A stretch of DNA of 64,000 nucleotides. It comes from Acestrorhynchus altus (lineage: Eukaryota > Chordata > Actinopteri > Characiformes > Acestrorhynchidae). Each line of letters starts with the position of its first letter. Position 1 is the stretch's first letter. Below the pieces are notes generated by a model that ran no database searches, was not told where the DNA came from, and was given only the letters and a program-made list of their open reading frames with translations. A program made the translations under genes and the position numbers. The stretch is taken from contig CM067522.1 of NCBI GenBank assembly GCA_034509495.1, positions 5,118,648 through 5,182,647 on the forward strand, given 5' to 3'. Of this stretch, positions 25,640 to 39,054 are shown piece after piece.

Positions 25640-25800
25640 ACAGCTCAATGTTGGGGGGCTTCATATTATGGCCCTATGGTTTAGGTTCATGTTCATCTGG
25701 TCCACAGTCCTGTTCCATTGGCAATACTGCTCTACAGTGACTAGACCAGCTGTGTGTGTGCATTTACACATCTGTGTCAGTAATGAGGACAATTTTAAAA
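25640..25800. repeat. Dispersed repeat family A, copy 2
   Basis: The copy begins cacagctcaatgttggggggc and contains ctgttccattggcaatactg and cacatctgtgtcagtaatg, matching the order of blocks in copies 1 and 3. Confidence 0.6.
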
Positions 25801-27126
25801 CACTGAATGAAGAAGAAGCACAACATTTGGACAGATATTTAAAAAAATGTTCTTCTCCAATACTTTATAGAACCATTCCGGCTTAGAGTGATCAAACTAA
25901 TCTGCAGTAGTCTTGGTAAATTAGACTATTTGGCATGCTCTCTTGAGTGCCACACTCTTTTGTTTCTTGGCTCATGCAATGATTTGCAGCACTGTCAAAG
26001 TCAGCCAACGATGCCAATTCATTACGTACAACCAACCGAAACAGCCTTCAAGAACCAACTAGAGCCAGTAGTGGTAAAGACACACTGCAAGACTATAGAT
26101 GATGGTCAACCACTGACATGCTCCAGTGACTGATGGCATCTTGTAGCCTACAGGACATACATCAGGGTCTTACCAAGTCACAGTCAACTTAATATAGTAA
26201 ATTATATTTTCAAATAATTTCAACTAAATCAAGAAATGACAGTTACAGTTTAAAACAACTCTCATAGCTGTGCAGCAGCAGGGTATCATAAATCAACAGG
26301 TTTAATGAGTGCAGGTAAATCTAGTTGAAAAGACTTAATAGTTATAATTTTAATCATACAGTAGTTTTGGAAGTGTGGTGTAAAAGGGCTCACAGCAATT
26401 GCTGACACAAAGACTGAGTGTTATAGCCATCATCTCTGGCTTCTGAGTTCCTTCAAGCATTAAAGAATACATCAAGGCCTCCTTCTGGTTTTCTTTTGAT
26501 GAAAAGGAAAACTGATGAAACACATTGGTGTTTGAAAGTGGGTTGCAGATTATGGACAGTAGTCAGCATGTTTACTGTGTTTGTGAAGATGGTGCTCAGA
26601 GCTCCAGAGTTTTTGTGTTTATTTGTTTGTTTTACAAAAGGCCTGAGACAAATGAGGATTTCTCTCTCTCTCTCTTTCTCTAAAATGTCCTAGCAGTTGT
26701 CATGACTAACAAAACAAACAACTTATGGGTGTGTTCATGCCAATTTGTGGGCATTTCCTTGGTCATGTGCTCCATTTGGTACAGATGACCAGATGTGTAT
26801 TTTTTTGCACCATTGCTTTTTTTTTGCAGATATTTGCACTAAATTACAGGGTTGAGAAAAACATGCAATGAAGTCATTTTTGTTTTCTTTCTTAATTATT
26901 ATTTTTTTCACCAGAAGGGAGATTGCTTAGGAAAGTTGGAAGCTTGGAAAGATCCACTTCTTCATATGTTCCATTCCTGGTAGATCATTTGGGGTTATTT
27001 TGGGCCGCAAGGGTGTTCGGAGCTGAGGGGGCTTCATCAATCAAGGTGCCATGCTAGTTTAGTGTAGCTATCCTTTCTATAGAGTCAGGCTGAGGTTGTG
27101 AGTTAGTGGAGGACTTTTAATATATA

Positions 27127-27140
27127 TGTGTGTGTGTGTG

Positions 27141-27195
<55 letters not shown>
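27127..27195. repeat. (TG)n microsatellite
   Basis: A TG run with one internal interruption (gcg). Confidence 0.95.
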
Positions 27196-27198
<3 letters not shown>

Positions 27199-27539
27199 AG
27201 AGAGAAATATGGAAAGGAAGATGGGGACAGCGAGAAGTGTGTTATCCTCAGGTCCTCAGAGCAACATCATAGACAAACCACTTTTGGATCCCTGAAGAAC
27301 ATGGATACAGTGGAATAGGGCTTTTATTTTATTTGTCAGCAATGAAGATCCAACTCAGATATAATTTCTTTGTTCTTGTTTGATGGATTTATATCACCAA
27401 AAGATAAAGTTCTTCAATTATTTTTATATATTACTTTGTCAATGCATTTGTTAATGCTTTCAGGAATATCCCTGATGATACAATCATACAGAAAGAATTG
27501 GTGACGAGATTCCTGAATGCTGAAAATTAAAGCCCAACC

Positions 27540-27860
27540 AGCTTTTGGTTGTAGCTGGTTTCAAATGGTCTAAGCAATTCCTTGATTGTCACATTTGTAT
27601 AAGGTTGATGGACTAGTTGGGCTGTCAGAATAATCAACTTTACCAAACCAGCAGTTGCCTAGTTTGGTAAAATTGGTTAAAGAGTTTGGTCAAGCTGGTC
27701 AATCAGCACGGTCATGATAGTTGTGCTGCTCAACAGGCATGGTCACGATTGTCATGCTATTATTACATTGAGTTGTTATTATGAGTTGTTACACCGTCAT
27801 CCACCTTGGTCAAAATGGTATTAGCTTCAGGTTGGTCATGCAGAATGTGAGGTAAAACTA
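27540..27860. repeat. Degenerate 'agctggt/ggtcatg' low-complexity repeat
   Basis: Words such as accagc, gctggt, tggtcaa and ggtcatg recur irregularly. This fits a decayed fish minisatellite, with no coding signal. Confidence 0.35.
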
Positions 27861-28519
27861 ATGTCTGGCCTTGGTTTGCATCTCATTCACAAGTGCAGAC
27901 CTACATGATGGATATGCAAATATCAAAAATCACTAAAATAACAAATCACTGAAAGTTTTTTTTGCCTGCCAATCACAGATGTTGTTGTTGGTGTTTGGAT
28001 GAATCAATGTGTATCAATGTGTGTAATTAATGTAATTAATTAATAAATGCTGATATTTTTATCTATGGTTCAACAATGTCACAGTAATATACTGGAAGGT
28101 ATATATGGCAGGTAATATAATGACATTTTGTCTATACTGTGAACGCCTGTTTATGACAAGTGGCAGGCACAGCAGCTCAGCACTGCAGGGGTGTTGGGAA
28201 AGCTATAAAAACAGGATTAGTGGTTGCCGGCTGGTCAGACCATGGGGTGAAGGGGACAAAGCATGGACAGTGGAGGGGAAAGCCTCCTATTCAGACATGA
28301 ATCTCCCCAATAGCTGGGAACTTCCTCACTTTTTCAAACACATTGGAGTACTACTATACTACTATACTGCACTAATTCTTTGTTCTAGATTACTTGTCTG
28401 AATTACCCCCATCTGATCCAGTGCTGTGAAAAAGTACTTGTCCCCTTATAGATTTCTTTAGTTTTTGCTTTTTCACACTTAAATGTTTCAGATTATCTTG
28501 AATATCACACAAAGATAAC

Positions 28520-28615
28520 ATTTACATTTACATTTATGGAATTTAGCAGATGCCCTTATCGAGAGCTTTCCTGTTCACTTAAAATATTAAATACATTTAT
28601 TCATCCAAACACAAA
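28520..28615. mobile_element. Short insertion with 9-bp target duplication inside the Tc1 remnant
   Basis: The nine bases AAAGATAAC occur at 28511-28519 and again at 28616-28624. They flank a 96-bp piece that begins atttacatttacatttatgg and includes agcagatgcccttatc. The same family appears at 63,459. Confidence 0.75.
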
Positions 28616-29194
28616 ATAAAGATAACCCCAGATAACATGAGTAAATACTACATAAATAAGTACCTGAGTACCTACTAAAATTAGATTTTTAAAGTTATTA
28701 CAAACAACCTGGAACTGAAAAAAATAATGACCCCATGAATGAACTGTGTTAATTAACCATATTTTTTGGGAAAGCTGAATTCAATTTCGCTAGCCACACC
28801 CAGGCCTGATTACTGCCAGACTTGTCTGACAATATGGATTAGGCTAACAGATCTCAAAAAGCAGCATATTATGCCCCAATCTGAAGAAATTCAAAAACAG
28901 ATGAAAAACAAATTGATTGACATTGACATCTATCAGTGTGTTAAGTTTCTGTCTCCACACTGACATTGAAAAGGTTTCCTGTTTCATTAGGAGTAAAACT
29001 AACACAGCATTTCAGAAAAAGAACATCCTACTGAGAGTCAAACATGGTGGATATTACCAGCGTCATGTCCACCACATTACCACCACCATGTTTGACTGTA
29101 GGTATAAGGTCTGGGGCTTCAGGACCTGGATGACTTTTTATATATACATATTTTTTTAAGTACTAATTTGACCCACTGTGTTATGCACAAACAG

Positions 29195-29430
29195 GAATTA
29201 AACCTCAGCATTTAGTCCATCCACACACACACAGTCATACACAGAGAGCAGAGAGGGCAGAGAGCACACATGCCTGGAGTGGAATTCAGTGCTCAAGGGC
29301 ACTTCATTCATGTCCTGCTTGATGAAACAATGAATTCTGCGCTCTACCAGAAAATTCTGCAAGTTCAAGATTTGAACCAGCGACTTTCCAGTCACAAGCC
29401 TGGTTCCCTAACCACCAGCCCACTGAATGG
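29195..29430 (-). mobile_element. tRNA-derived SINE-like sequence, split by Tc1 sequence
   Basis: Read on the minus strand, 29430-29370 has an A-box-like GGCTGGTGGTTAGGGAACC and a B-box-like CTGGTTCAAATC at tRNA-like spacing. The downstream body (29315-29195) contains words typical of a common ostariophysan SINE (agtgctcaagggcacttca on the plus strand). About 45 bases of Tc1 sequence (29320-29365) lie between the two parts. Confidence 0.55.
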
Positions 29431-29836
29431 CTACGAAAGCAACAAAATGAAGTTTTTCAAGTGGCCAAGTCAAAGTCTGGACTTAAATTCGATTGAGATG
29501 CTGTAGCATGACCTTCAATAGGCTGTTCATGCTCAAACACCTTCTAATGTGGCTGAATTAAAACAACTCTGCAAAAATTGGGCCAAAATTCCTTCGCAGA
29601 GATGTGGAAAAACTCCTCAGTACAACAGATGATCACTGATCTAATCCTGTGGCTATATTACTGTTGAGTAAAAATAATATGACAATAATCATTTAATTAA
29701 TAACTGCATCCATAGAGGGACATTTATAGCATGGGAGGAAGGCAGTTTTCAACCATTTCACATTGTTTAGCAAGAACATGAGTTTCAAATATTCCTACTG
29801 ACAAGTGGTCTTCACTGTGCCACATACAGAAAAAAA

Positions 29837-30208
29837 TTATACTCCTGTCATTTTCCTACTGTTTCCTCGTGTGTCAGGCCCTGTGCAGGGGGACGTCAGA
29901 GAGATCCAGGCTATCAATTCATCAGAGAGGTCACGTTGGGAGTTTCTCCAAAGCTTCTTGACAATGATAATAAAAGATCCTGCAAAGATCTCATCAGCTT
30001 CTGCCAACCCACCACAGGACATACTGGCCAGAGTCAGGCCAAATGCTTTATCAGTGACCAGGAGGCCATAGAGCAGCCAAGAACCTGGCAGTCTGGCTCT
30101 TTTACTGATCAAGGATGGTCTATTGTGGAGATGTCTCAGTGTCAATGTGCAAATGGTCTTGAGTGGGTTTTGCCAAAAACTGAGGTCAAGATGCTCTCTG
30201 CTCCCCAA
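29837..30208 (-). other. Unexplained 123-codon open frame
   Basis: The minus strand is open for 123 codons and both other-strand frames are open for about 90 codons. I do not recognise the product. No splice signals or conserved motifs tie it to ADGRV1. It could be a fragment of an unrecognised repeat or pseudogene, or chance. Confidence 0.2.
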
Positions 30209-32904
30209 TAAAAAGAGGGGCAGGTGGCACTGACTGTTTACTATACCCTAATTGGTTGGCACTGTGCAAGTCTGAAGACTCAAACTGTCAAACAAAGTTT
30301 TGAGAAATGGTTTGAATGTGAAATCATGGTTTATGCTCAGTGACAGTTTGTCAAAAACACCCAATTTACTAAAGTTCTCTTTACCTCAAACATCATCTAT
30401 GATGTGTGGTTTTCAAGGTCATTTTTAGTTCATGACACACAGATCTGACCCACAGATTAATCAAATTTTAATTATAGCAGTGTAGAACAGTTTTACTGTA
30501 ATTTTTACAGTAGTAATTCCCTAAATGTCGACATGGAGCTACAGGGTCACTACAGACTGCAACTACAGACTGAGCACCTGTCTGTCAAGTGTATAGAAGT
30601 GTTACAGAGCTATAAGGAAACATGGCCATGCATCTGCAGTTCCATCACTCTGGTGTGTGAGTGGAGAGCAGAGTTATATCTGTGAGGTGATAGAGTTTCA
30701 TATAGACACATCTTGAGTGTCAAAAGGTAATTTTCAAGTAATTCAATAAATGAGGAGACCAATAAATAGTGTCATAAATGGGAGTTCTTGTAACACTCAG
30801 CAAGGTGTCTGTTTACATCCCACACTTCAGAATCAGAGTCAGAAATACTTTTTACTCACAGAGGGAAACTGTAAAAAAGAGCAAACGAGCCAATCAGCTT
30901 GCTGGTTATGACACAAATGTAGGAGAGTCTAAGATAGTGTGGACTGGCCAGACCATATCAATATAACAAATGTTGCAGAAACACAAAATACTTTCAGAAT
31001 GAAAGCTACAATTACTTGTTACTTTTCTCATTGTTAGTTAGCAAATGCATAAAACTTCAATCCGCTAAATTTAAAAGCTGATAGTTACACAGTTTTCGGC
31101 AATTCAAATCCAAAAAAAAATCATTATTTGTTTCAATAACTGATAGATTATTACACTTTGCTGCAGCCCTATTTAGTATTGCACTATAACTGTAAGGCTA
31201 ATGTTACTAAGAAAAGAAACGAAAGCTAATATCCTACCAATCTTCAATGTGGTGCAAACCATATGCCCCAAAACATCCCACACGCCTTAAACGGTGTAGT
31301 AGTTATGGAATCCCCAAAATGAATGTGATGTGTGGTTTTTAATACTGTTAAACACACTGTGATTAACAGTGAACATACAAAGTCTACACTGTTGCTTTAT
31401 GACACAGAGAAGCCTTAAAGGAGGTCTAGTCAAAAATGGTACGTTTATTTTATGTTAATCCATAAACGAGGTATCGCAAAGCTGATACTTGATGACTAAA
31501 TGGTTGGTGGTTGAACAGACCATATAATAAAACTGAATGGTGTTTAGACAGTCACTGTTGAACAGTGTTGCTACATAGAATGAAATACTCCTTAGCGTAA
31601 GACCACATAGGTTTAGATATAATCAAGGTAATCAAGGTCATTCACTCTCTTGACAGCCAACAGATTGCTGCCACATATGCACATCCACTAGGATTGGCCT
31701 ACTCTCGTCCACTTTCAATGGCTGACTGGCTCTTAACATTTAGATCATTCTTTCTTATTCAATAGCAGCTCTCTGGAATTAACACCCCTAATAAAATCGC
31801 CTGCATGCCAATTCCAGGAAACTTGATTACAATGGCCTCAGACTTTATTGTTGATGGTGATTAAGCTGCTTAATTCAAAGGATTAGTAGATCAAAGTTTG
31901 CAGGGGAAAGAATTCCCCAAACTTTATGGGGCGCTGAATTTAATAGCTATTAAAAACGTGGCCACCCTGATATTTGGAGGAAGGGAGTCTGCCAAGGCCT
32001 TGACCTCACAACCCTCCTTGGTGACTTGGCACCAGGTTCAGATAGCAGCAACGGGCATAATGTAACTGAGACTTAAGCAATTACACTGGATCAGGCAGCC
32101 AGAGATGTGACGGAGTGTATGGTTACGAGCTTGCCATGTAGCGCAGTGGCTACCTCTTGGGTTACCCCGGCCAGTGCTGGAGGATCCGTAGTCTTAACAT
32201 CAATTATTCAACTAGTAAGACTTCACAGCCAGTGCTGAGCAACCAGGAATGTGTATTCTGCAATGCTCCTTCATTAGGTGTCTGTCTGTTTGCAAAGAAG
32301 AGATACAAGATTATGCTCCTTGTCTTCTTCAGAATGTTTATGTTTCCAGGCATTATGTGTTTGTGTGATGTAAGAAAAGGCCCTCTGCCCTCTGACATCA
32401 CTGCTGTCTCACACACGTTTTCTCCATGTGCCTAATGTAGTTCAACAGGATCACATGTGGAATGATTCCTTACTTTCTCATACATCAGCCATAAAGCCAT
32501 AAAGAAAAACAAAATTTTCATAACACCATGGTGTGAATGTGATTTAATGACAGTGTTTAGCAGAGTACAAATTACAGGCTAGTCTCATGGTTTCTCTGCT
32601 TCTGTAAAGACCTGTCTGATGAGGCTGTGGTAAGATTTTGGCAGTGGGCGTTCACTCAGTGCCTGTGGAAGTGAAATTTGAAATAAAAAAGCCTCCAAGC
32701 CCAAATACAGTCATCAGAATAGTAGCTACCCTTTCTCACAGTGGGAAATCCAGGAAATCCAATGATGCAATCCAATCATCCAGAAATCCAGTGATGGTGG
32801 CTAGTCCAACCTAGTGGTCAATCTCATGGAATTAAAAATATCACAAAAAGTGGCGTATTTTTTTAAATTCATTTCAATGAAAATAATTAATGGCTTAAAG
32901 CTCA

Positions 32905-33100
32905 TTCATTCATTCATTCATTCATTCATTCATTCATTCGTTCATCTTCTTATCCTCTTCAACCTGTTCAGGGTCATGGTAGGCTTACCTGGAATCACTG
33001 GGCACAAGGCAGGAGCACACCTGTTGCCAGTCCATCGCAGCGTACCACAAACTGATTCACTCACACCTAGTATGGTCAATTAGCCCAAAAACACAGGCCC
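32905..33100. repeat. (CATT)n plus dispersed repeat
   Basis: A cattcattc run (32905-32945) leads into words found in a widespread fish repeat: cttatcctcttcaacctgtt, cagggtcatggtaggc, actgggcacaaggcaggag and ccagtccatcgcag. Confidence 0.6.
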
Positions 33101-33604
33101 CTGGAGCTGTGTGACAAATACACTACCTTGTGAAAATCAGAAATCCAGTATCTCAAATTATAAGAATATTGAAATATTTCATCTTGTGTTACTATTCAAA
33201 CTGTATAAATACTGTGCCTAGTTCAGTAGACACAACCTCAGGTTGGAGAGACTTCTAGACCTGACAGATGTCTAGAAGATGATCATCAACACCTTTCACA
33301 AATAAGGTAAGTCACATCACTGGCTGTGACTGAGTGGACTAAGGCTAGTGTCTGAAATCCAGTGTGAAGTTCCAGCAGACTGTGATGGTTTAGGGTGCCT
33401 TGTCATCTGCTGGTGTTGGTCCACTCTGTTATATCAAGTCACCACAGCAATCTATCGGGAGATATTAGAGCACTTTATTGCTGGAGATGCCAATTTTCTT
33501 TTCAGCATGAAATAGGAGGACCTGTCCATCTTACCAAAATGTCATATAAATCTTATAAAATATACATTTAGATATATAAATATATATTACAAATATAAAT
33601 ATAG

Positions 33605-33810
33605 CTCAATGCTGAGAGGGTTTATAATCCTCATTCCTGACATTAGGGAAGGTGCCAATAGGTTGATGTTTATCTACCATATTCTATTGGCAGTACTTTT
33701 CTACTTGGAATAGACAAAGTGTGTTTGTGTCAGCAATTTGTGCATCTTAAAGTAGCTGAATGCCTTCACTAAAAGTGGAGTTCACAAACATTTAGACATA
33801 GAATATTGTC
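33605..33810. repeat. Dispersed repeat family A, copy 3
   Basis: The copy contains ctcaatgctgagagggttta, ttctattggcagtactttt, gtgtcagcaatttgtgcatc, cttaaagtagctgaatgcc and acaaacatttagacata, in the order seen in copies 1 and 2. Confidence 0.65.
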
Positions 33811-35538
33811 AAATATATCTTAACTTGATGCTACAGAAGTTAATCCATAAGTAAGGTGCATCAATCTTACTTTGGCCAATTTTGTAATGTATTTTTTTAT
33901 TTTTCATTTGATTCATGATGACTCAATTTAAATGGTCAAAAAATACAAAAATAAAATCCAATAATGCTAAAACATCTATAGTGGCACCCTGCTCCTACAA
34001 TGGATCTACTATAACTTAGCTTGAGAGTGAGTCTCCAGAAGTTAATCTTTTCACAAGGTCTTCCAAGGTTGTGCTGGATAAAGCTGATCCTTCATGACTC
34101 AGCCATCAGATGCTGTCTGACCGATCCCATTGTAGCTGAACACCCTCTTCCCAGCTATTGCATCACATTGATTAGAAATGGATAAGAGCTAAACAGACTC
34201 ACATAACCAGGCTGTAAGCATGACAAAGGCTTTCTGGTGGGGTTACTGAGATCACTGGCACCTTGATGCTACTGTTGAATCTTTCACTGGAACAAACTCA
34301 ATAAAGAGACCTTGGCATCTTGTCTCTAGTTGTAAGAGCATCAGGACAAGCATGCAAAAGCACAAATCATCCCATTCATTTAACAAGAGTAGTGATATAG
34401 GCTATAATCTGAGGTTTAAGTTTAAATCACACCTGTGGAATTAGACTAGGACTTGCTTTCTTACTGGGAGAGAACGATTTCTACATAGGAAAGCAACTCA
34501 AGCTCATTTGCTCCCCAAACATAGAGCAAACCTTTGTATATCAAAAATGAGTGAGATGCTTACATTTCCTCACATGACATGCTCTGTTGCCTCAGTAACC
34601 AGTTTTCTTTCAGGGGGGCTCTGGGAACTTTCACAGTCGCCATGTATAGAGGATGCAGAAGCCAATAATTACCACTCATGTAGCCTCAAAAGTATTTTTA
34701 ACTCAAGCCTCTATCCTGGTCATCTTGCGGTTGAGGAAATTAAGATATTTAATAAGTGACTATGGCTAAAATATACATCATTAAACCCAAGGAGAATTTT
34801 TTCAAACCTTGGTTAGACACTAATTTGGCACTGCCCAAGCCGTATTTTTAGAAGATGTAGAAAACCTAGAATTAGAGCAAGGGTGAAAAAAATGTGTTTG
34901 TGAGTGCACTTGTGTGTTTGAAAATGAGGAGTGCTGAGAGGTTTGAGTGGGAGCAGATGCCATTCCATTTGAGGGGCATAAGGAGGGAGAAAAGGAACAG
35001 GAACAAGTCCTCTCCAAAAAATGCCTGAGAAACTATTGTCTTGTGGTACTTTTTAACCAAGCGTTTCACCTCCTCTCTAGGAACTGAATGCCAATCAAGC
35101 TCATGGATTGGCTAGAGAGCAAAAGGAACAGAAGAAGAAATTTTTTGAAGCTACTGTCCCTGGCTTGCTCTCTGCCTGTTTCAGCCTGTGCCAATGGCAT
35201 CTCATATCCTTGTTCCTGAAAACACAATGACTTCTCTTTGCTCTCAATTTGTGGGGAGAGAACACACGGAAAGGATCCCATTGAATTTCACATTGCCAAT
35301 GCTCCTGGGGGCCACGGAGATCCATGACTGATTAGCTATTGTGGCAAACAATGTCAGGAAGGGAGAAGAAAACGTACTTTCATAGGATTAAACAAGGCCA
35401 AGCCTCTCCAATGGCAGTCTGGAGCAAGAGAAAAAAGCAAATTATAAAGCTTATTACTTCATCAGATATAGCCAGTAGAGCCTGGCTGAAATGCTAATTG
35501 CCTTTCTTTGCAGCTGCACTCACAGAAGCAAGGGTTAT

Positions 35539-35579
35539 AGTGTGTGTGTGTGCGTGTGTGTGTGTGTGTGTGTATGTAT

Positions 35580-35602
<23 letters not shown>
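35539..35602. repeat. (GT)n-(GA)n microsatellite
   Basis: A GT run is followed by GA. No gene is seen between 33,811 and 39,050 apart from this and the GA repeat at 36326-36376. Confidence 0.9.
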
Positions 35603-35611
<9 letters not shown>

Positions 35612-36320
35612 GAAAGAGAGAGAGGCAGGGGCGTAGAGGCAGACTCTCGATTCACTGACCGACGCACAAAAACGAGGCTTGCTGTTGTGTTCTTTCTTTT
35701 CTCGCTACATTGTTTTTTCTCGCTTTTCTCTAACTAACCCCCCCCCCACTCCTTCTTTTTCCATGCAAGAACTCAGGCCTCCAAGCAGCCCAAATCAAAC
35801 CCCCCATTCAGACAGATAGGTCTCTTTCTCTCACTCCGTCCCCCTTCAAGACCTCTTTAGCAGAGGAAAGATGTGGGAAATTCCTCTCCTGGCCTCTTCA
35901 ATCTGTCGGGTTTGGCAGCCCTAGGACAGATGGCAGGACTGAGGACAGGAAAAAATCCCTGGGCTTGCTCAACTGACTTAAGAATCAGAGTCTAGGATAA
36001 CGCCTCCATAAACGGGGAATTAAGCCTCACTCTCCTTCAATGCTTCTTTGAAATGCTGTGACCCGTTCTGTAGTTCAGTTTGACTAAGCACCATCAACGG
36101 CTTTCTCTTTCAATAGATACAGATGTCCACTACCTCAGTTTTGGTTAGCTTTTGTTTAAAGAAGCAGTGCCACTAGATTCAGAATTCATTGGTCAGCAAA
36201 GGTCTTTGCATGATCCCTGATTCACTTAAATTCCCAGCACTTCAGAAATTCTTTCACCATGACGAAACACAATGGTGAGGGACCTTTGCTGGTGGTGGGA
36301 GGAAGCAAGAGTTGTAGAAA

Positions 36321-36325
<5 letters not shown>

Positions 36326-36366
<41 letters not shown>

Positions 36367-36376
36367 GAGAGAGACT
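36326..36376. repeat. (GA)n microsatellite
   Basis: A GA run with one GG interruption. Confidence 0.95.
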
Positions 36377-39054
36377 GGAAGGAGAGTGGTGTGCAACCTG
36401 TAGCTCCAAGGAGTCTGTAGTTTCATGATAGTCTCACTTGTGGAACACTAATGGTTGCTCCTCCATCTGTGCTCAGGCCTACAGGCCAAGGTGGATGTCT
36501 GCACTGTAGCCACTGAACATATCACTGACTTCATGCCTTTACAGAAAAGGTTTACTGATTGTGATTGGAAGAGTCTAGAGTCACCTAACTTGGTCACAAA
36601 ATATGAAATACACAAAAGCAAAGGTAATCCCACCAGAACCTGGGACAAGCACACAAAAACAAGCACCAAGAAGTAGATCCAGAGTTAAGATCTTAAGATG
36701 TATCTTAAATTTCCTAAATGTTTTTCTTTGTCTTTTTAACTAGTTTTGGAACAAGAACTTCTTCTGGGTGGTATCCAGCGAGCGCTGAAGCGCATATTAG
36801 ATCTTGGGTGATCTTGCACTGTTTGCATAACTGTATTATGAACAAATACAGAAAAGAATATGTTTGTCTTCCCACAAGTACAGGAGAGATCTTCCAAATT
36901 GTCTGAGGTATGGATTCATGCCCAGTATGTCCTTTGCGAATAACTCAGTGATGCATAGTAGCAAATGATGAAAGATCAAGAAGAACCTGCAGGCTGTTCA
37001 AGCATCGGAGGGCACAGCTTGATACTACCCTCAATGTTGTCAGCCCGAGGCTTTAAGGAATAAAAGAAGAGGTCATAGTTCAAGTTCAGTGCTCCAAGGA
37101 AATAAGATACAGACTATTTATTGGGCCTTTTCATGAAATGCAAAACACAATAAATGTTTTATTGTAGTTGATCAGCAACTGCCGATTCCTTAACATGGGA
37201 ATCTAACAGAAGGGGAACATTTCTGCTCCACATGGGTAAATAAGAAGAAACAATGGCTATGATGGACACTGAGATGGAGAACTGAGATCTGAGAATTGAA
37301 AAAAATAAAAACAAAAATGAGATATCAGATGCTCTGAGCAATATGCCAGCACAGCCCTGGACAAAAACACTAACATTATTTACCAGCCAGATATTTCTTC
37401 TAAAAGCCAAATTACATTGTTTTTATTACACACATTCACCAATATTTGGGATTTGTTCGGTTAATTAAATCATTATAATCATTATAAGAGCAGATGGGAG
37501 GCAAAAGAAGGCCAAATGTTAAAAATGGACTTAGTGAACTAAATATCAAAGCATGCTGAGCAAACATATACCCATTTATTATTTCTTATCAAAATATATG
37601 TTGAAAATATGTGTTCACCCACTTTTAGATGATTATTTTTATTTGAGTAATCAAAGAGGTTCAACTGATTAATTATGGAAGCCCTGTACAAGATGGTTTA
37701 GTTTGGTACTTAAGTCTAAAGTTTGTTACTAAATGATTGACAGAAATAAAGATGAAGGGACTTGCACTCCAAAGATGACATAACCTCTAGTGTCTCTCTT
37801 TTCCTCAATCAACAGAAATCTGATAGCCAGCAATCAATTAGTGGTACAGACTGCTCTAAGCCAATCAATATCACTTCCTACCTTCCTGGCATCAAACCAA
37901 CTTAAATTCTTACACACAAATTTAGTAGTTTAACAAATGTATATTTACTCTATTTTCAAATGTTGGGTAGCAGTTTCTAAAATCTAAATAAAAAGAGAAT
38001 GAATTCTGAAGAATTCTGGAGAATACTTAACTGGTGAATTGAGCAGTTGTTCGTTACAGTGTGTCAAAATTTCATGATGGATGAATGGTCAAATAGAAAT
38101 GCTCCAAAATGTCTTAATGAGTTAATCTTAAAATGAATCAAATCTTTTACAATGACTTTCACTGAAAGCTAAGAAGGTTTTTATTCTCCTTTATAGTTTT
38201 TGAGATAAAAAGTTTTGTTATGATGGTGATGATTGTTTTTAATTATAGTTTTTAAAATATATATTTACATTAAGACAGCTTAAGCATCTTAGCCAATCTG
38301 TGTAAAACAATGTATCAATGAAATAATTACAGTACGAATTAACTCCTTCACCCAGTGTTCCCAAATGCAATCATTTGTTGTTTTTTGCTGTTTAGAAAAC
38401 AATGTAACTTCTGTTATTTTTGCCAAATTGAAATAAAGAAATGCAACACTAATAAAATAATATGGTCAGCTGTAAATGCCACTGCACAGCTTGTGACTTG
38501 TTTTTCTGCAAAGTTACAAAACTGACAGTGACAAATATTCAGGAGTCAAGTGTTAAACATTTTTCATATAGGTCTTTCATTCCACTTCCCATGTTCAATA
38601 ATGAGACAGACAGTAAAGCCCAGTGGGATATTCCCACTGCGTCCCCATTCTACTCAGAGTGTGGGGTCTTTGTGGAAAGTTTTTGACCAGCTGAATTCAT
38701 TCCCCCAACTCCATGCATGGGCACTTTTTTGGTGGAGGCCCCGATCTTGTGGGAAAGGGGGATCCAGATTGGAACCCTGCTACAACAGGGTTCAAAAGGT
38801 GTAGAAATCTAAACCAGACCACCACAAATGTAAACTTAATAGTATGGTCAGTTACTGGATTTCTTTTTGGCAACCATGTAAGCTTGCGTCAATCATTACA
38901 AAAATACATTCTGATGGAAAAAACATCTTGACAAGCCTTAGTCTGAAGACCTTTCTGTACCTGGAGTCCATTTCTGATTTCTGATTGCCTAATTTGCAGC
39001 CTGGAAAATTCTTTAAAATGCACAAGGCATTTTTATTTTTTTTAGCTTGGCTAT

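Larger units (their letters stand above)
28420..29670 (+). mobile_element. Decayed Tc1-like transposon carrying nested insertions
   Basis: The left end matches the well-known teleost Tc1-like terminus (cagtgctgtgaaaaagtact + tgtcccctt at 28420-28446). Internal blocks follow in order: the leader (gctagccacacccaggcctg near 28790), the transposase start region (near 28865-28935), acagcatttcagaaaaagaac near 29000, and the C-terminal S-Q-S-L-D-L-N-S-I-E-M-L region near 29468-29504. The last corresponds to the family's S-P-D-L-N-P-I-E, which carries the last catalytic residue. Stops and deletions make it inactive. A 96-bp insert (28520-28615) and SINE-like segments (29195-29430) interrupt it. Confidence 0.85.

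Noticed and set aside
28105..28401. 98-codon plus-strand frame
   Set aside because: It has no recognisable similarity, no splice or promoter context, and a length expected by chance in this much intronic DNA.
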